From: Trichoplax adhaerens
Taxonomy: Eukaryota; Placozoa; Uniplacotomia; Trichoplacea; Trichoplacidae
DNA length: 64,000 bases
Reading direction: 5' to 3'
NCBI RefSeq assembly: GCF_000150275.1
Contig: NW_002060948.1
Coordinates: 1,167,328-1,231,327 of the forward strand
Below are positions 26,301 to 39,300 of the stretch, piece after piece. A model generated the notes under the pieces. That model searched no databases. It saw only the letters and a list, made by a program, of their open reading frames with translations, and had not been told where the DNA came from. The position numbers were made by a program, and so were the translations under genes. Each line of letters starts with the position of its first letter. Within the stretch, counting starts at the first letter, position 1.

Positions 26301-29300
26301 ATTTAATTATACAGATAGCACCATTGATTGATTATGATTTAAATTGAAATTAGATTACTATTATGAATGTTGCTCGACGTCGAACTGGCACATCTGTTAT
26401 GAGTGGAAAGGTATTTTATATTTATCATTAAAGTATACAACCATACACGATAAAATGAACTCATAGTATGCTGTTGTTGTAAGGTTTTCGTCACTTCAGG
26501 CCTGGGAGGTATGAGTGGCGCTCAACCCAAAGCTGCCGTAATCTGTGGTTGTATTGGTGTTGTAGCGGAGGTATTGTAATGAATTCAGCTTAGAAAATTT
26601 CGTTGGTATTTCACAAAAGTAATTGTTTAGCGATAGAATATTCGTTTAATGTGATTATGTTAGGTCAGCAAAGATGCTTTAGAGAAGAGGCATAAACAGG
26701 GGTAAATACAGCGTATATCTTTATAACAATGTAAACCTAATCTATCCACTCTTTGAGTACACTCATAATTATCATTTGTTAGATGGGTGACTACCGTTTG
26801 CACGTCCTTGGAAGATTGCATAGCACGAATAAGGTAAGCAAATTAACCCTAAAATCATGTTTAGTAATATAGTAACTATATTTCTTCAATTAATCATCTA
26901 CAGATTTATATCATTTAATCACTTCTTCAAACTAATTTGTTTCTTTAAGATATAAGCAGATACTCATTACTGTAGCTGACTATTAGCTATAATTGATTTG
27001 ATGTTCATATCAGCTTTTATTTATACTTACTGCTATTCTCCTCTATATAACTATTAATACTATTCAGGGAGTACAAAAAAAAGGGAGAAGCTGTTAGCAT
27101 AGGTTTCCATGGAAATGTTGTGACTCTATGGTAAGGTTTATTTTTCACACATATCATCACGTATCCAATGTTTGTTAATTTATCTATCGCCTCTCCAATA
27201 CAGGGAGGGACTTGCGGAAGAGTATGAAAAAACTGGAGAATTATTAGTCGATTTTGGATCAGATCAAACATCTTTACATTGCCCATTTAACGGTGGTTAT
27301 TACCCAGTACAGGTAGTCCAGATATAACTTAAACTTACTACGGCAATCGCAATCTACATATCTACTTATTCGTTTCAGTATGGATCAAAGGGATGCAAGA
27401 AATACGTTATTGTCATGATTACGCAGTAAAGAATTTTCTACATATATCGTATATTTTTGATACAGTTAACTTTCGAAGAAGCACAGAAAGTTATGGTAGA
27501 GAAACCCGACAGATTTAAGACTATGGTGCAAGAAAGGTTATTTTTGATATCTATATAGCGCTTGTACCTGTACTTTAATTCGCTATTTTATACTCTTAAA
27601 TATATAATACTTTCTTTTATTAGTTTACGTCGTCAAATTGCAGCAATAAATAAATTATCTGCTCAAGGTATGTATTTCTGGGATTATGGAAATGCCTTCC
27701 TACTTGAAGCTGGACGTGCAGGTAATTTTCCTTTATCGGATGTATACTTACTCTGTTTATTATTAACCAGAAGAATTTTATTGCGTTGTATTTATTGCCA
27801 CCTAACTATGCTATATATGAAAATATCTTGCGAATGTTATAAAGTATTAATGTTACTTTATTATTGATTTTGATTTGCTATATCACAAGGTGCTGATGTA
27901 TTTAAAGAATTCTCCGAAGGCAAATATAAATACCCAACTTACATTCAAGACATAATGGGGTAATTGCAAAATATCGAAACTAAGTTTTGGTTGAGCCCTT
28001 GTTATTATAAAAAGTAATATTTCTTTCTCGCTATTCTTTCTTTATACCTACAGAGATATATTTTCTCTTGGCTTTGGCCCATTTAGGTAATGTTATTTGT
28101 ATGAAATTAAATCTCCTTGATTTTCTAATTTTGTGTTGATTTGATACCGTACACATTCTAAGACTATATGACCTATATTTCATATAATAAAGGTGGGTGT
28201 GCACTTCAGGGAATCCTGTGGATTTAGAGAAAACTGACGAAATTGCAAAGACTGTATTACTTAATGCAATTGGGGAAGGAGGTTCATTTTATAGAGTATC
28301 AATTTTTATATATTAGACGTCAATGGTTATTAAAAGCATCGTAAATATTAATATAATAATGCTTCTCTTAGTTCCAGAAAATATTCAGGAACAATATGAA
28401 GATAATATCAAATGGATTACGGAAGCTGCAAAGCATAAAATGGTACTTCAAAACATTGATCAGCCTTAAATAATAAGTCGTACCTAGATGATGCATTTGT
28501 ATCATCGTAAGCTCCCTAAAACTAATAACAATACTTGAGAATGATTAGCATAGTAATGAAGGTATCTACATAGGTTGTAGGCTCGCAAGCTCGTATATTA
28601 TATTCCGATCTGAAAGGACGACGCGCTATAGCATTAGCTTTCAATGACGCTGTTAAAACTGGAAAAATCGAGGTACTCTGTTTGTAGAATCGATACAATA
28701 ATTTACAATAGGATTGTATGGAGCACTGGTTAATACTCAATATATAATTATTTCTGTTCTCGTAGACTGTTTGATATGTTCTTACTCATATCCAGACGGT
28801 TATTATTTATTGCCATAGGCTCCGGTAGTTATTACCAGAGACCATCACGATGTCAGCGGTACGGACAGTCCTTTCCGTGAAACTTCAAATGTTTACGATG
28901 GTTCTTGCTTTTGTGCTGGTAATTAAGTATATACGAGTTAAATGCTTTAGCTATATGAACTTTGGTTAGTTCATCAATTGCGTGAATTGAGAATTGGATA
29001 TTATTTTTAATCGTTATCAGATATGGCAATACAAAACGTTATTGGAGATTCTTTTCGAGGAGCGACTTGGGTATCAATTCACAATGGCGGAGGTGTCGGC
29101 TGGTATGAGTTTCACTGTATAAAGTGTATAATTTCGTGATTTTTATTGCCAATACATTAGTTTCTCTGTAACGTTTCTAACTCGTCATCACCTTTGAATC
29201 TTGACGTAGGGGAGAAGTTATTAATGGTGGATTTGGTATTGTCTTAGATGGAACTCCCGTTAGTATTGTGTCGATATCAGTTTAAAATATTAGCTTATGT

Positions 29301-29690
29301 ATTGCCTACCCGACTTCGAAATTAGTTATGTTCATTAACTTACTACAATACAATAATTATCATAAATTCAATTAGGAAGCTGATGAGCACGCTGCATCTA
29401 TGCTTATGTGGGATGTCTTAAATGGGGTAAATTAAAATTCGAATGAACGATAAATCCTTTACGATGAAAGGACTGCATACATCATTGTATAGTAATAATT
29501 TCAAGTGTATGTATACTTAATTCTTTAATTTTATTAGATTTCCAGACGAAGCTGGACAGGTAACTCCAATGCTGAAGCAACTATAAAACTTGCTATGAAA
29601 GATATTCATAATTTGGAGGTAACTGTTCCATACCATGTCAAAGATCACTCAGTAATAGAGTCAGCTTTAGAAAAGTGGCACAACGGCTAG
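23336..29690 (+). CDS. UROC1: Urocanate hydratase (urocanase)
   Basis: Converts urocanate to imidazolone propionate, the second step of histidine breakdown in the cytosol, using tightly bound NAD+. The start is MATLKEICSGLPVDPLPPP (ATG at 23336), followed by HAPVRKTNLTFEEEK. Recognisable blocks in order are LALKNALRYFPIEYHPELAP (24658), AAAIMHMIMNNLDPEVAQ (25060), ELVTYGGNGQVLSNWAQ (25257), VIPNYSSRSDYERMFALGV (25920), YGQMTAGSYSYIGPQG (26050), VFVTSGLGGMSGAQPKAAV (26485), VDFGSDQTSLHCPFNGGYYP (27250), FFWDYGNAFLLEA-like WDYGNAFLLEAGRAG (27680), DIFSLGFGPFRWVCTSG (28051-28210), DHHDVSGTDSPFRETSNVYD (28840) and VSIHNGGGVGWGEVINGGFG (29070-29240). It ends ALEKWHNG and TAG at 29688-29690. Colinear with the human enzyme, with no break seen. 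About 20 exons. Intron 1 carries a minisatellite. Confidence 0.96.
24096..24270. repeat. 25-bp minisatellite, seven copies, in UROC1 intron 1
   Basis: Seven tandem units of exactly 25 bases with consensus TACAYAAAATGCTAAAGTTT plus RTYGA. Units differ at only a few positions (C/T at base 5, GTT/ATC/ATT near the end), so the array is young. It lies in the intron between the first two UROC1 exons. Confidence 0.95.
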
Positions 29691-30642
29691 AATTCATCAT
29701 CCTATTTGCATCACTATAGCATTGAGTTTGATATCACCAGAAATTTGAACGCTTTAGCATCCACAGCTTTAAAAATTACGCCTGACATACTATTTTATAA
29801 CACCTATCATTGTAACTGAGCTACTCGATGTTATCTCAAAGTTACGCAGATGGTTCGAGATAAGTAATCATAATCATAGTAGTCATGATTAAGCAGCAAC
29901 AGATGAGTGCATAACAATCACAAATATGCTTATAATAATATGTAGCCGAAACGCCAGATTCTGGTAGAATCTCTTTCGCAATATTGTAATGTTTAGAAAT
30001 TTACAGTTACAATTACATATTATATACTCCAATATGTAAGTTTTCGAGTGAACTTAGAAATTAATTATTCACAGTATTAAAAATATTTATCCAAGTTGTA
30101 CGTGTAGTGTAATGCAACTAGCAATAATCTCTCGTTTGTAATAAACTTTCAGTGAGGAATACATCCTTTAATGGCATTTATTATTCCGCATACAACCATA
30201 TTGCATAAGGTTGTTTATGCTGGATGCTACAGTTAAATAACGTTCATTAGTTAACAATATAACGTATAACTTGCCTAATAATTATGATCGGTACTACACG
30301 TATAAAATAAAATTTAAATTTATTAGCTATTTGCTATTCTGAAATAAAAATATATTAAAGTGGCACAACCATAATAGTATATTTCATATATACTGCATCT
30401 CATAGTTAAAGCATAGCTGACCATTATAATAAAAAGATATACAAATTTATTAGCCTATAAAATCAGATTTTGGAATGTTACTAGGAGCATGCCGGTTGCA
30501 AAATTTTAATATACACAATATCGTTTCTGCATTCAGTAGCTTTATAGCAAATCGTAATAAATAGTAATTCAATAGTCTCAATAATGCAATACATAATATG
30601 TAGCTATTTCGATATCATTCTAACGAATGAATACCAATTATA
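29691..30642. other. Intergenic, tail-to-tail (UROC1 / COQ8)
   Basis: About 950 bases between convergent stop codons, AT-rich, presumably both 3' UTRs. AATAAAATTTAAATTTATT near 30306 could supply polyadenylation signals on either strand. No gene or repeat is seen. Confidence 0.6.
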
Positions 30643-33600
30643 TTAGCCAAATTTGTAAGTTGTGAAAGTTCTATCAAATATCGGCTTACATGGAACAATT
30701 GCTCCTAATTTTGTACATAGTAAAAATACGCCTGACATTTTTCGATGTAAGGAATAACTTTCCTCTGGTGGTGGTGTTAATCGATGTTGTAACATAATAG
30801 GAACAAGGCTTCTTATTTTATATGTTAAAGTTTGATCTCGGAAATTGTACGGTTCACTAAAAGAAAAAGGTTCACCAAGTGCTACTACAGCTTCGATATG
30901 GGCTTCAGTCATTACCTAGAGACACAAAGTTACATATAATGTTACCTTTACAGAAGTGATAAATTCATTTTAATTATTCGCAGTATAATACAAATCGAAT
31001 TTTGAAAATAGGCTAAATTTATAGCAAATTTTTACCTTTGATTCATAACCAGTAAGAAAACCTAACTTCTTCGATGCTTGCTCGATAGTCTTTCTGTCCT
31101 TTTTAGAAGCAGCATTGATAATCTACAAGGCAAGAATTAACAAATAGCACCGTGATTATATTTTATAATACTATATATCGAATAAAAATAATACATACTT
31201 TGAAGTACTCGTCAACAAAAGCTTTGTCGTATCCACGAGTGGCACCAAAGTCTAGCAATATAACCTATAGTAATGGGATGGATGCGATAATTTAAATTAA
31301 ACGATAAAGTAAAAGTACTGAGTAACGCGAGAATTACAGCAGAAATAATCTTACTTTTCCACTGAGCGGATCGTAAAAAAAATTTGACCAATTTGGATCA
31401 GTTTGCATATATCGTAATTCAAAAACTTCTCGAAGGCATAAATCTAGAATATTTAAGCTTATCTACGGTAAAATAATAATAATAACATACAGAAGAAATT
31501 AATCTAAAATGGAAGCATTGCAATTGAATGTGCAAGTTAAGAAATTTAATCACTACTTTACAATAATGAGCATATTGTAGTTTATCATACCCTATTACGA
31601 GTCTCTTGATCCAAATCGAACGTTTTATCTAACGGCATTCCTCGAATGAATTCACACGTTAAGACTCTTTTGGCGGTTAATTCAGGAATTATTTCCGGGA
31701 TATAAAACCTCTCATCATCCTTAAGTAATTTCCTAAATAATAGGATGATAATTAAAAATATACAGAAATCCACGATTCTATAACACATTTTAAAGTCATC
31801 AAATGAATACAGTAAATTGGATGACAACAAGTTTGTATCATCAGTGAAAACTTTACTTCATTTTTTGTTGGCATTCGGCCTCTCTTTCGTAATCGACTTC
31901 CCATGCCAATTCTCTTTTAGCAACTGTGACAGCATTCTCCGCATACATACCTATAAAATTTTCACAAAATAGATGTTGGAAGAGGGTACTAATATTTTTT
32001 ACCATAATCCACAATTATTAGTATACCTTCAGGCAGCAATTTCCACATATTAAGAATGGTCATTAGTGTATCAAGGTCGCTATTGATACTATTCGCAACG
32101 CCAGGATACTAGTGTCAATCACATAATATTATACATGATAAATTAGAGTCAGTAGCTCTTTTAAAAATTTCCTAATACTAATGTTGATGACATCGGTAAC
32201 GATTGTATATCACGATGGGTATCATATGAATATTCACTTATATTAATTCTACCTTTGAACAGTAATTTACCTGAATTTTAATAGCAACGACACGACCATC
32301 CTTTAGAACAGCACGATGTACTTGGCCAATTGATGCAGCTGCAACAGGTTTAGGATTAAATTCCGCAAGATTACTTTTCCAGTCATTCCCAAGCTCTTCC
32401 CGTAACACAGCCTTCACGTACGGCAGCAAAAAAAAATTTTCAATGTTAGATAAGAAATCGCAATTGCTATCTATCTCAATTTTTCAATTACTGTGATGTC
32501 TTACTTCCATTTGGTATCGAGGCATAAAATCGGCACTTTGTCTGACACGCTCAAAAATACGTTGCAATTCCGGAGAAATTAGAGAGTTATCTAAACAACA
32601 AAATAAAAACATTTAAATCCTTAAAGTTCGGGATAATTGTTTGGAAAAGCGTAGAGCAGTAAATAATAACATTTAAAGAAATTACAGCTGCAATTTTTAT
32701 AAGCACAGCCAACCTTGAATACTTAGCATTTGACCAAGTTTAAGAGCAGCTCCACGTAAATTGCATAGAGTATTGATAATTTTCTCAACATTGGCTTCGC
32801 TTAAAAATACACTACCGCCAAGACCATTCGCATCTGATTCTGCTAAAGGTGAAATTTACAGCAAATATATTACATAAATAATTATAATTGAAGTATCCAT
32901 GAACGGATAATATGAGTTACTAGTACACTATAATGTAAAGTTGTAAGACATACTTGCTGTGTAGCTTTAATAAAAATAAAGTAGAGTTCAATATAGTATA
33001 AAATTGTAAAATATCAATCACTTACGTGTCCTTTTGACACCTAAGGCTTTCTTTGTTGCTTCAGTTATAGCGCCGATACCTAAACTGGCGGCTAAGCCTG
33101 AAGTAACAGATAAAATGGTAGCAATATTCATCAGTTGCTATTATGAAACCATGGCATAAAATGAGGCTTACAGTATAATTGTGTAACGTCTCAATCTATG
33201 GTCTGTAATTAACTAATTTAGTATCTAATATATATTACGTTTCAGTAAGCTAGTAACTATAATGTATGCCAATATTTGATATACGCATGGAATATCATCG
33301 TGTCTTAGCACGATATTCTATACATCAGTGTTTAGTGGCAAAATTAATATTGCATTCAGCCCTTTACGAGAGAGTCACAACAGTTATAAAACTGCTAATC
33401 TCCCATACACAAAGAATGCAGTCAGTTAAAACCTTATGATCTAAGTTGAGTAGCATAAGTTTAAAAGCTATTAAGTCAATGTTAATTTGATATTACCGCT
33501 ATACTTCCACAAACGGCCAATTTTTGTCGAAGGCACGGCTTTTTCTTTTGCACTTTCCGATAGCTGTATAATAGTAAATACTATTAAGAAACTGCAGGCA

Positions 33601-34400
33601 GAGATAGATTGACAGAATCCAAATGTACTAAGAGAGGCAATAATATACAGTACATTTTTAAATGATCTAAAGCGTAGAAAATTCTACTACTCCTATATTA
33701 TAGTTCATTATCGCAGGTTAATCTGTTTTATATCATTTTGTATGATTACCATTTGTTCCGGTACTGATTTATTGATTTGATTTTCGTCGTCTATTTTAGA
33801 AAATTCCTGAGTTTTATTCATAGTATTTTCTAATATTTTGTCTGTATTTTCAAAATTGATTGCAAAGCCTGAACTTTTGCTCTGTGATGTAACACTAGAA
33901 GCATCTGCTGTTGTACTTGGCCGATCTTGCGTTATTGATGACATCGATGTAAACGTATCATTGGTTGGGTTAGTATTCAATGGTGAGGCCATCCGCTGAA
34001 CATTACTATTACTTTGATTAGAATGATCTAAATTGATGTTATTAGTTATTGGTGTAGAAGCAGTGGATGGCATAGTTAAATGATCCGATACGACTTGATC
34101 AGAAGTCTTGCTGGACTTTAGCATTTCGCCTTTGGCATGTCCAGATGCAGTTAGATTATCGCTTGATGAAGTATTTGTCGAATTTAAATCCGGTGAAAGC
34201 TGATCGCCTCCTCTATCAGAATATCCATATTTGGGTGATAATTTCGAGCCTTTAAGGCCATGATATAGCTGACTTATGGAAGAACGAAGACTAGAAAACT
34301 CCCATTCTTGCATGAAACGTTGGGCAGATTCTTGTTGAGCCGATTTGGCTATCACACGGAAACCTTGTAGTAAGCCACTAATTTCCGATAATCGCGACAT
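30643..34400 (-). CDS. COQ8: Atypical UbiB-family kinase COQ8 (ADCK3/ADCK4 type)
   Basis: A mitochondrial inner-membrane ATPase/kinase-like protein required for coenzyme Q biosynthesis. Exon 1 (33708-34400) is one long exon: [20 protein letters not shown] followed by a Ser/Thr/Asn-rich low-complexity region. Then come [15 protein letters not shown] (near 33520) and [19 protein letters not shown] (near 33070). [15 protein letters not shown] (near 32740) carries the family-defining KxGQ motif. [12 protein letters not shown] is near 32550, and [19 protein letters not shown] near 32330 contains the Ala-rich loop that replaces the P-loop, followed by the VAIKIQ lysine. [16 protein letters not shown] is near 32070. 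[13 protein letters not shown] (near 31390) and [13 protein letters not shown] (near 31240) are the catalytic and DFG-type motifs. The end, [20 protein letters not shown] and a stop at 30643, also matches COQ8A. Vertebrates have two paralogues; which one this equals cannot be told. Confidence 0.95.
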
Positions 34401-34879
34401 TTTACGTACGTCGTATATCCAATTGATTCAATAAATAATGTAGCGAATAATGTCTCCTTTTCTAATATAAAACGAGTATCATGTGGAATTAATGGTCTAA
34501 TTCAAAAGATATGAAAAACTCAATGTAGTGATGTCTGCTTAGGCTTCGAATTTCAGGTCACTGCATACGGAAAAATGATTGCAAATAGACGTTTTATGAT
34601 ATCATTGAATTCTTTTTTCTCCTTTTAATATTATCAACTTTTATAGCATTTCCTGGGAGGGAAAGCCGTCCAAGGCTGGTGATATCCTAATAAGACACCA
34701 ATGTAACAGTGATTACATACAGAGTAGGATAAAATTAGCAATGCAATCTACTTCAATAGCGTACAGTGTATAACTACCACTGCAACTGTAAGAAAATGTG
34801 GATCAATTAAAGAATAGGGCGCAACTAGTTTTCTATGCGATTTGATGTATAGCAAGGATTGCTGAAGAGAGAGAGAGAG

Positions 34880-34905
34880 ATGCGATCGAGTGTCCTCGAT
34901 CGCAT
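34880..34905. repeat. Perfect inverted repeat (hairpin-capable)
   Basis: ATGCGATCGAG, then a TGTC loop, then CTCGATCGCAT: an 11-base perfect stem with a four-base loop. It is preceded by a short GA run (34865-34880) and lies about 480 bases upstream of the COQ8 start. Confidence 0.8.
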
Positions 34906-35228
34906 TAGTGATGCCTGTCGTTGTTTGTCATGTTACGAGTGCTGTAACCGAGTTTTCAAAGGCGGCGCTTTCCAATACAATGAAGAGAACTATTATAGAT
35001 ATTAAGATATTCATCACTACTCCAGGTCAAGGGTGGAATAGATACCATAAAAGTACTACGTAAAACTTACGCAGAAAGAGCTGAACAATTTACTATTTAA
35101 TCATTAAGATGAATATTAGCAAGATTACTCTACCTTAAAGAATGAATATTCCAATCGTTGTACCGGGCAACGTGCTCTTGCGATATGCTGAATGTATGAT
35201 AGTCGAACTGGAAGCGTATGCACTGTTT

Positions 35229-35668
35229 ATACAGTATCTACAGCACAGTGTACAGTGTACAGTAAGAGCAGTGGATGATGACATCGTACTGTACTGTACG
35301 GTACGACATACTGTACAGTATTGTACAGTACGGTACTGAATGTCATGTCACTTAATTTGCACTACACTAATGTACGGTGCAGTACGATACTGAATGTCAT
35401 GTCACTTAAGTTACCCTACATTACTGTACGGTACGTGCGTACAGTATTACGGTACAGTACTGTACTGCACAATGCACAGTGGAAAAAAATCTTCTTACCT
35501 GCACAGTACAGTACGCTACAGCCTCTAATTTTCCACATGGGACAGTACTTAGTACTGTACTCCATGATGCAACGTTCAAAAGTTTGTGACGCAATATTTG
35601 AACAGGGAAACTCGAGCCGTCCTTGGTACTGTACTGTATCGTATAGTGAGTACAGTACAATACAGTAA
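35229..35668. repeat. GTAC palindrome cluster C with an internal 54-bp duplication
   Basis: The densest palindrome cluster in the window: repeated TACTGTAC, GTACAGTA and TACGGTAC words over about 440 bases. Two 46-base blocks (35333-35378 and 35387-35432) share GTACTGAATGTCATGTCACT and TGTACGGT, giving a direct repeat with a 54-base period. Five overlapping open frames on both strands (35142-35825) are products of this low-complexity DNA. Confidence 0.8.
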
Positions 35669-36026
35669 CAACAAAATGATCTCATCTCTGCGTGCGCTGC
35701 GCATCGAACAGGTTGTCATTGAGATGGTGGGAGATTTTTGCCACGACATCTGTTTTACACATCCTCAAGCAAAGATAGAAGAAGAAAAGCTTCTCTTCTA
35801 TCCCTTATCACGGACTCACCAATGAATTCAGGAATATACAAATGCTGTAATTCACAATTAAGGGACTGTAACGTTGCAGCTGTGAAGGATGAAGACTACT
35901 CAATTTTTTCAGCTAAAGAGTAGATTACTACGAGACAAATAGATTACAATGTAGATTATTCACCAGAGGCACTGCCAAAGTGGGAGAGCTTTACTAAGCT
36001 AATACAGGACAGTAGTAAGGTAGCAA

Positions 36027-36370
36027 TCTATTGCAAGGCTTTTTCGTCATCCTCTTTACCAATTTCTCTCTACAGTTAACAACAGTTAGTATAATTTCAT
36101 GACACAACTACTCACTGCCCAATCACTGCTCCATCGCTCGTCACAATTTTATTCATTTAATCACTATTAATAGATTAGAAAGTATCCAATTGCACACAGT
36201 AAATCACAGCGAGAGTTAGCTCTGCTAAAATGGGTTGCTTTACTCACCATCTACGAATATGGCAAGGCTTTTTTGTCACTCTAGAGTGCTTTATAATATT
36301 AGCTAGCTATGTATTGCAAGGCTTTCTTGTCACCTTGCCAACTTTCTCCTCTCTCTCTTTACCAGTATAT
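36027..36370. repeat. Three dispersed copies of a short repeat
   Basis: Copies near 36027-36076, 36257-36281 and 36312-36366 share TATTGCAAGGCTTTYTTGTCAC, and the first and third continue with CTCTTTACCA-like sequence. This may be the remnant of a small interspersed element. No terminal repeats or coding sequence are visible. Confidence 0.5.
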
Positions 36371-39300
36371 TACAACAACAATCTTACTACAGAATTATTG
36401 ACTCTAAGCCAGTCTCCGACGGACAGAATACTCGCTATGAGGGAGAAAGGGTATCCATACTTGCTATGAATATCGAATCGACAGTAGACAGTTCAAAAAT
36501 TCAACCACTTGTCTATCCATAACTACAAGCCTACTTATGAGTATAACTGTGTATCTGTACAGTATATTAAAATGGAAAGAAAACGATAGCAGTGGATAAC
36601 TACGATACTAAATTAACCTTCTAAACTACATTATGATCTACAATATATCAAAACTGCAAATAAGAACGCACTACAGCATACACCGCATATATAGTACAGT
36701 AGGGTAATTACCAACGCGATAGGAGGATATTGGGATCTGAAGTGGTGTAAACACATTGACTATGCAATCTATTCTTCATGAGTGCTTGAAGCAGGCAAAT
36801 GTTGATATAACGCAATACGTTGCCACGACGAATTTTTGCATATCATGAGATAGCTATTGAATTGATTAAAATATAGAGCCTAAGGAACAATTACTTTTAA
36901 TAACGGTAGAAATAAGACAGGTCAAAATTAGAATTGCTAATGGTGTACGTGTATAGCAACAATCGATTGGCTATGGTCGATTCAAACATTCTACTTATTT
37001 ATAACTAGTTGATCCTCTTTCATAAGCAATAAAAATAGTTTTCTATATCGATTCCATTTGTTTTGCATAGTATAAAGAAATAATAGGAATGGTAGTTATT
37101 ATTAGAATACAATCTGATCTATCCTAGCGATCCGTAAAATTAACATCTTGTAGGATCCAGTACAATAGCTATCTCTTAAAGTGTTGATGATATTCAAAAT
37201 AGCTATGGGTTTACATATTCATTCTTCTCATCGTCAACACGATTGAAATTAATCATAGTCGGAAAGTAAAGTAAAATGTATGGATTGACTTTATCCTCAA
37301 TTGTTGACTAGGTAGATCAACTATAGGCTAGCCATTCTTCTTCTATCATCAAAACAATCAGTGATCAAATTAATTGAAACTCCATCGGATGAATGTATTT
37401 TCTTCGTTGTCACCTTGAGGATATTTGCATGAGTTATTGTCTTCCGGCGTGGTGTAATTAATAGGCAATCAATGGATTATTTTTGATAAAGTTCTGCTTA
37501 ACCTCCCGCATTCTTTCCAACAGTGGAATATAAAAATGACCGCATGCTCAATAACAACAACAGAATACAATTTTAATTCTCTTCTATTTAGGGAGCATAA
37601 AAATTGGAGTCATCTTGTTGGCAAATTGTGTGGTAGCCATTTTATTGCATATACCTAGAATAGAAATAACTGGATCAGTTATGGTAATTAGATATGAACA
37701 TTAAGCTGGATCAATATTTCATCAAAGACAGAGGTTAATAAACGCTCGAAAATAGCATTGAAATGCAATTTTGATATCATGCAGTGTAAACAGTATGGCG
37801 TAAGCAAGTATACGCGTATTATAAATTATTCTAATGGATAATAACCAGGATCATCAACAATCGATGACGTGACCATTGAAATAGAAGCCATGATTAGAAT
37901 ACAGACAATAAGGAATTAATTTGCAAGATTGGAACTCGATAACTATCTACTTTAAATGTCTTACTATAGCTAATGAGAATGACAATATGATATTATCATG
38001 ACCATGACGTTTTATTTGTCATTAAGGCATCAATGTAGTCCATACTTTTATAGAATGTGTAAAAAGAAGACAATAAGCGCCACACTATCAAATTAAACTC
38101 ATAGACTGTAGTTGAACTTTTTCTCCTATCTTCACTATAATATTTTTTTGCACTTCTTCTCCTATGATGATGATGCTCAATTGGCCAATGTAGAGGCAAT
38201 CGTGATAACTTGTGGATAAAATTACAGACATTCAATCCAAATTATCCAATCAAGATCCAAAATTGTTGGTAAATGACATCAACTATTTTCAATTTTATTG
38301 TCGATATTGTTGATAATGTGTGGAAACCTTCGTCTTTTTTCTCTCTATAATGATTGATTAATTCAGCAGGAAGATGATTATTTCCACTATCAACTTAACT
38401 TCCTGTTACTGTTTTTCTTTTAAATTTTCTCTCTCTTTTACACGTACAGTAGATCAATATCTATCAAACTTTACTGGATCTAGTTTGAACAATTTCTTCT
38501 TTATTTGTATTGAATTTCGATTATTTTAATGTTATCCAGCAATTAATCGAACTTAGTGATAACGATTGAACAGTAATAATTGTTATTATTCAACTTAATG
38601 AGTCCAATCAAAGATAAAATGGCACTGACTGTGAATTTAATTGCTTCTATAGGCTATCCATCTCCATACTACATTAATAAATAATTTTCTCTACCTGAGA
38701 AGTATCTCATTGCAATGTTTTATTAACAGAATCGACACTCAATCAAGGTAACCAATCTTATCAACATCATTAACTAGATCGATTAATTGCTAATTGCCTA
38801 TACTATATTCGGGTATGTTACTGCTGTATACATTTCAATATCAAAGGATTAATAATGTTGAAATCGGTAAAAGGATCGCAAAAAATGCTAACGTGCTTTA
38901 GATACGATTGGTTATCGAATAAGAAAGCGACATAGACATACACAAGTAATCGTTAGTAACAGAATTAAAATCATGAATGACAACTTCTTTCTTTCAACAT
39001 TGTTGTACTTTAATCGACCATAAAAATTTACTTGTAACTGTTTCTTGTGGAAAGACGCTTACAAAAAAATTGACCATTACGCTTTTATGCGAAGTATCTT
39101 TAACACGAATGGATTGCGGAAATTAAAGTCCATCACAATATCATCAAGATGATGATTGACTAATTTCAAATAGAAAGCTTTCCTCGTTAATATAACTCTT
39201 AATCAAAATAAGTCGTGACGGATATCTACTCTCAATTTAATTTCATTGCAATACAGCATATAAATACCATCATCGATATAAGCGCTTTTCCTCCTTAGCA

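Noticed and set aside
35142..35923. Six overlapping open frames on both strands, up to 115 codons
   Set aside because: They run through the GTAC palindrome cluster, translate to repeated Tyr/Cys/Thr/Val strings and are open on both strands because the DNA is self-complementary.
36230..36469. 79-codon hydrophobic open frame
   Set aside because: Spans two copies of the dispersed CAAGGCTTTTTTGTCAC repeat; the likeness within the peptide is from the repeat.
37996..38235. 79-codon open frame, minus strand, with a His/Arg run
   Set aside because: The HHHHRRR run comes from a short GATGATGATG stretch; no homologue or splice partner is apparent.
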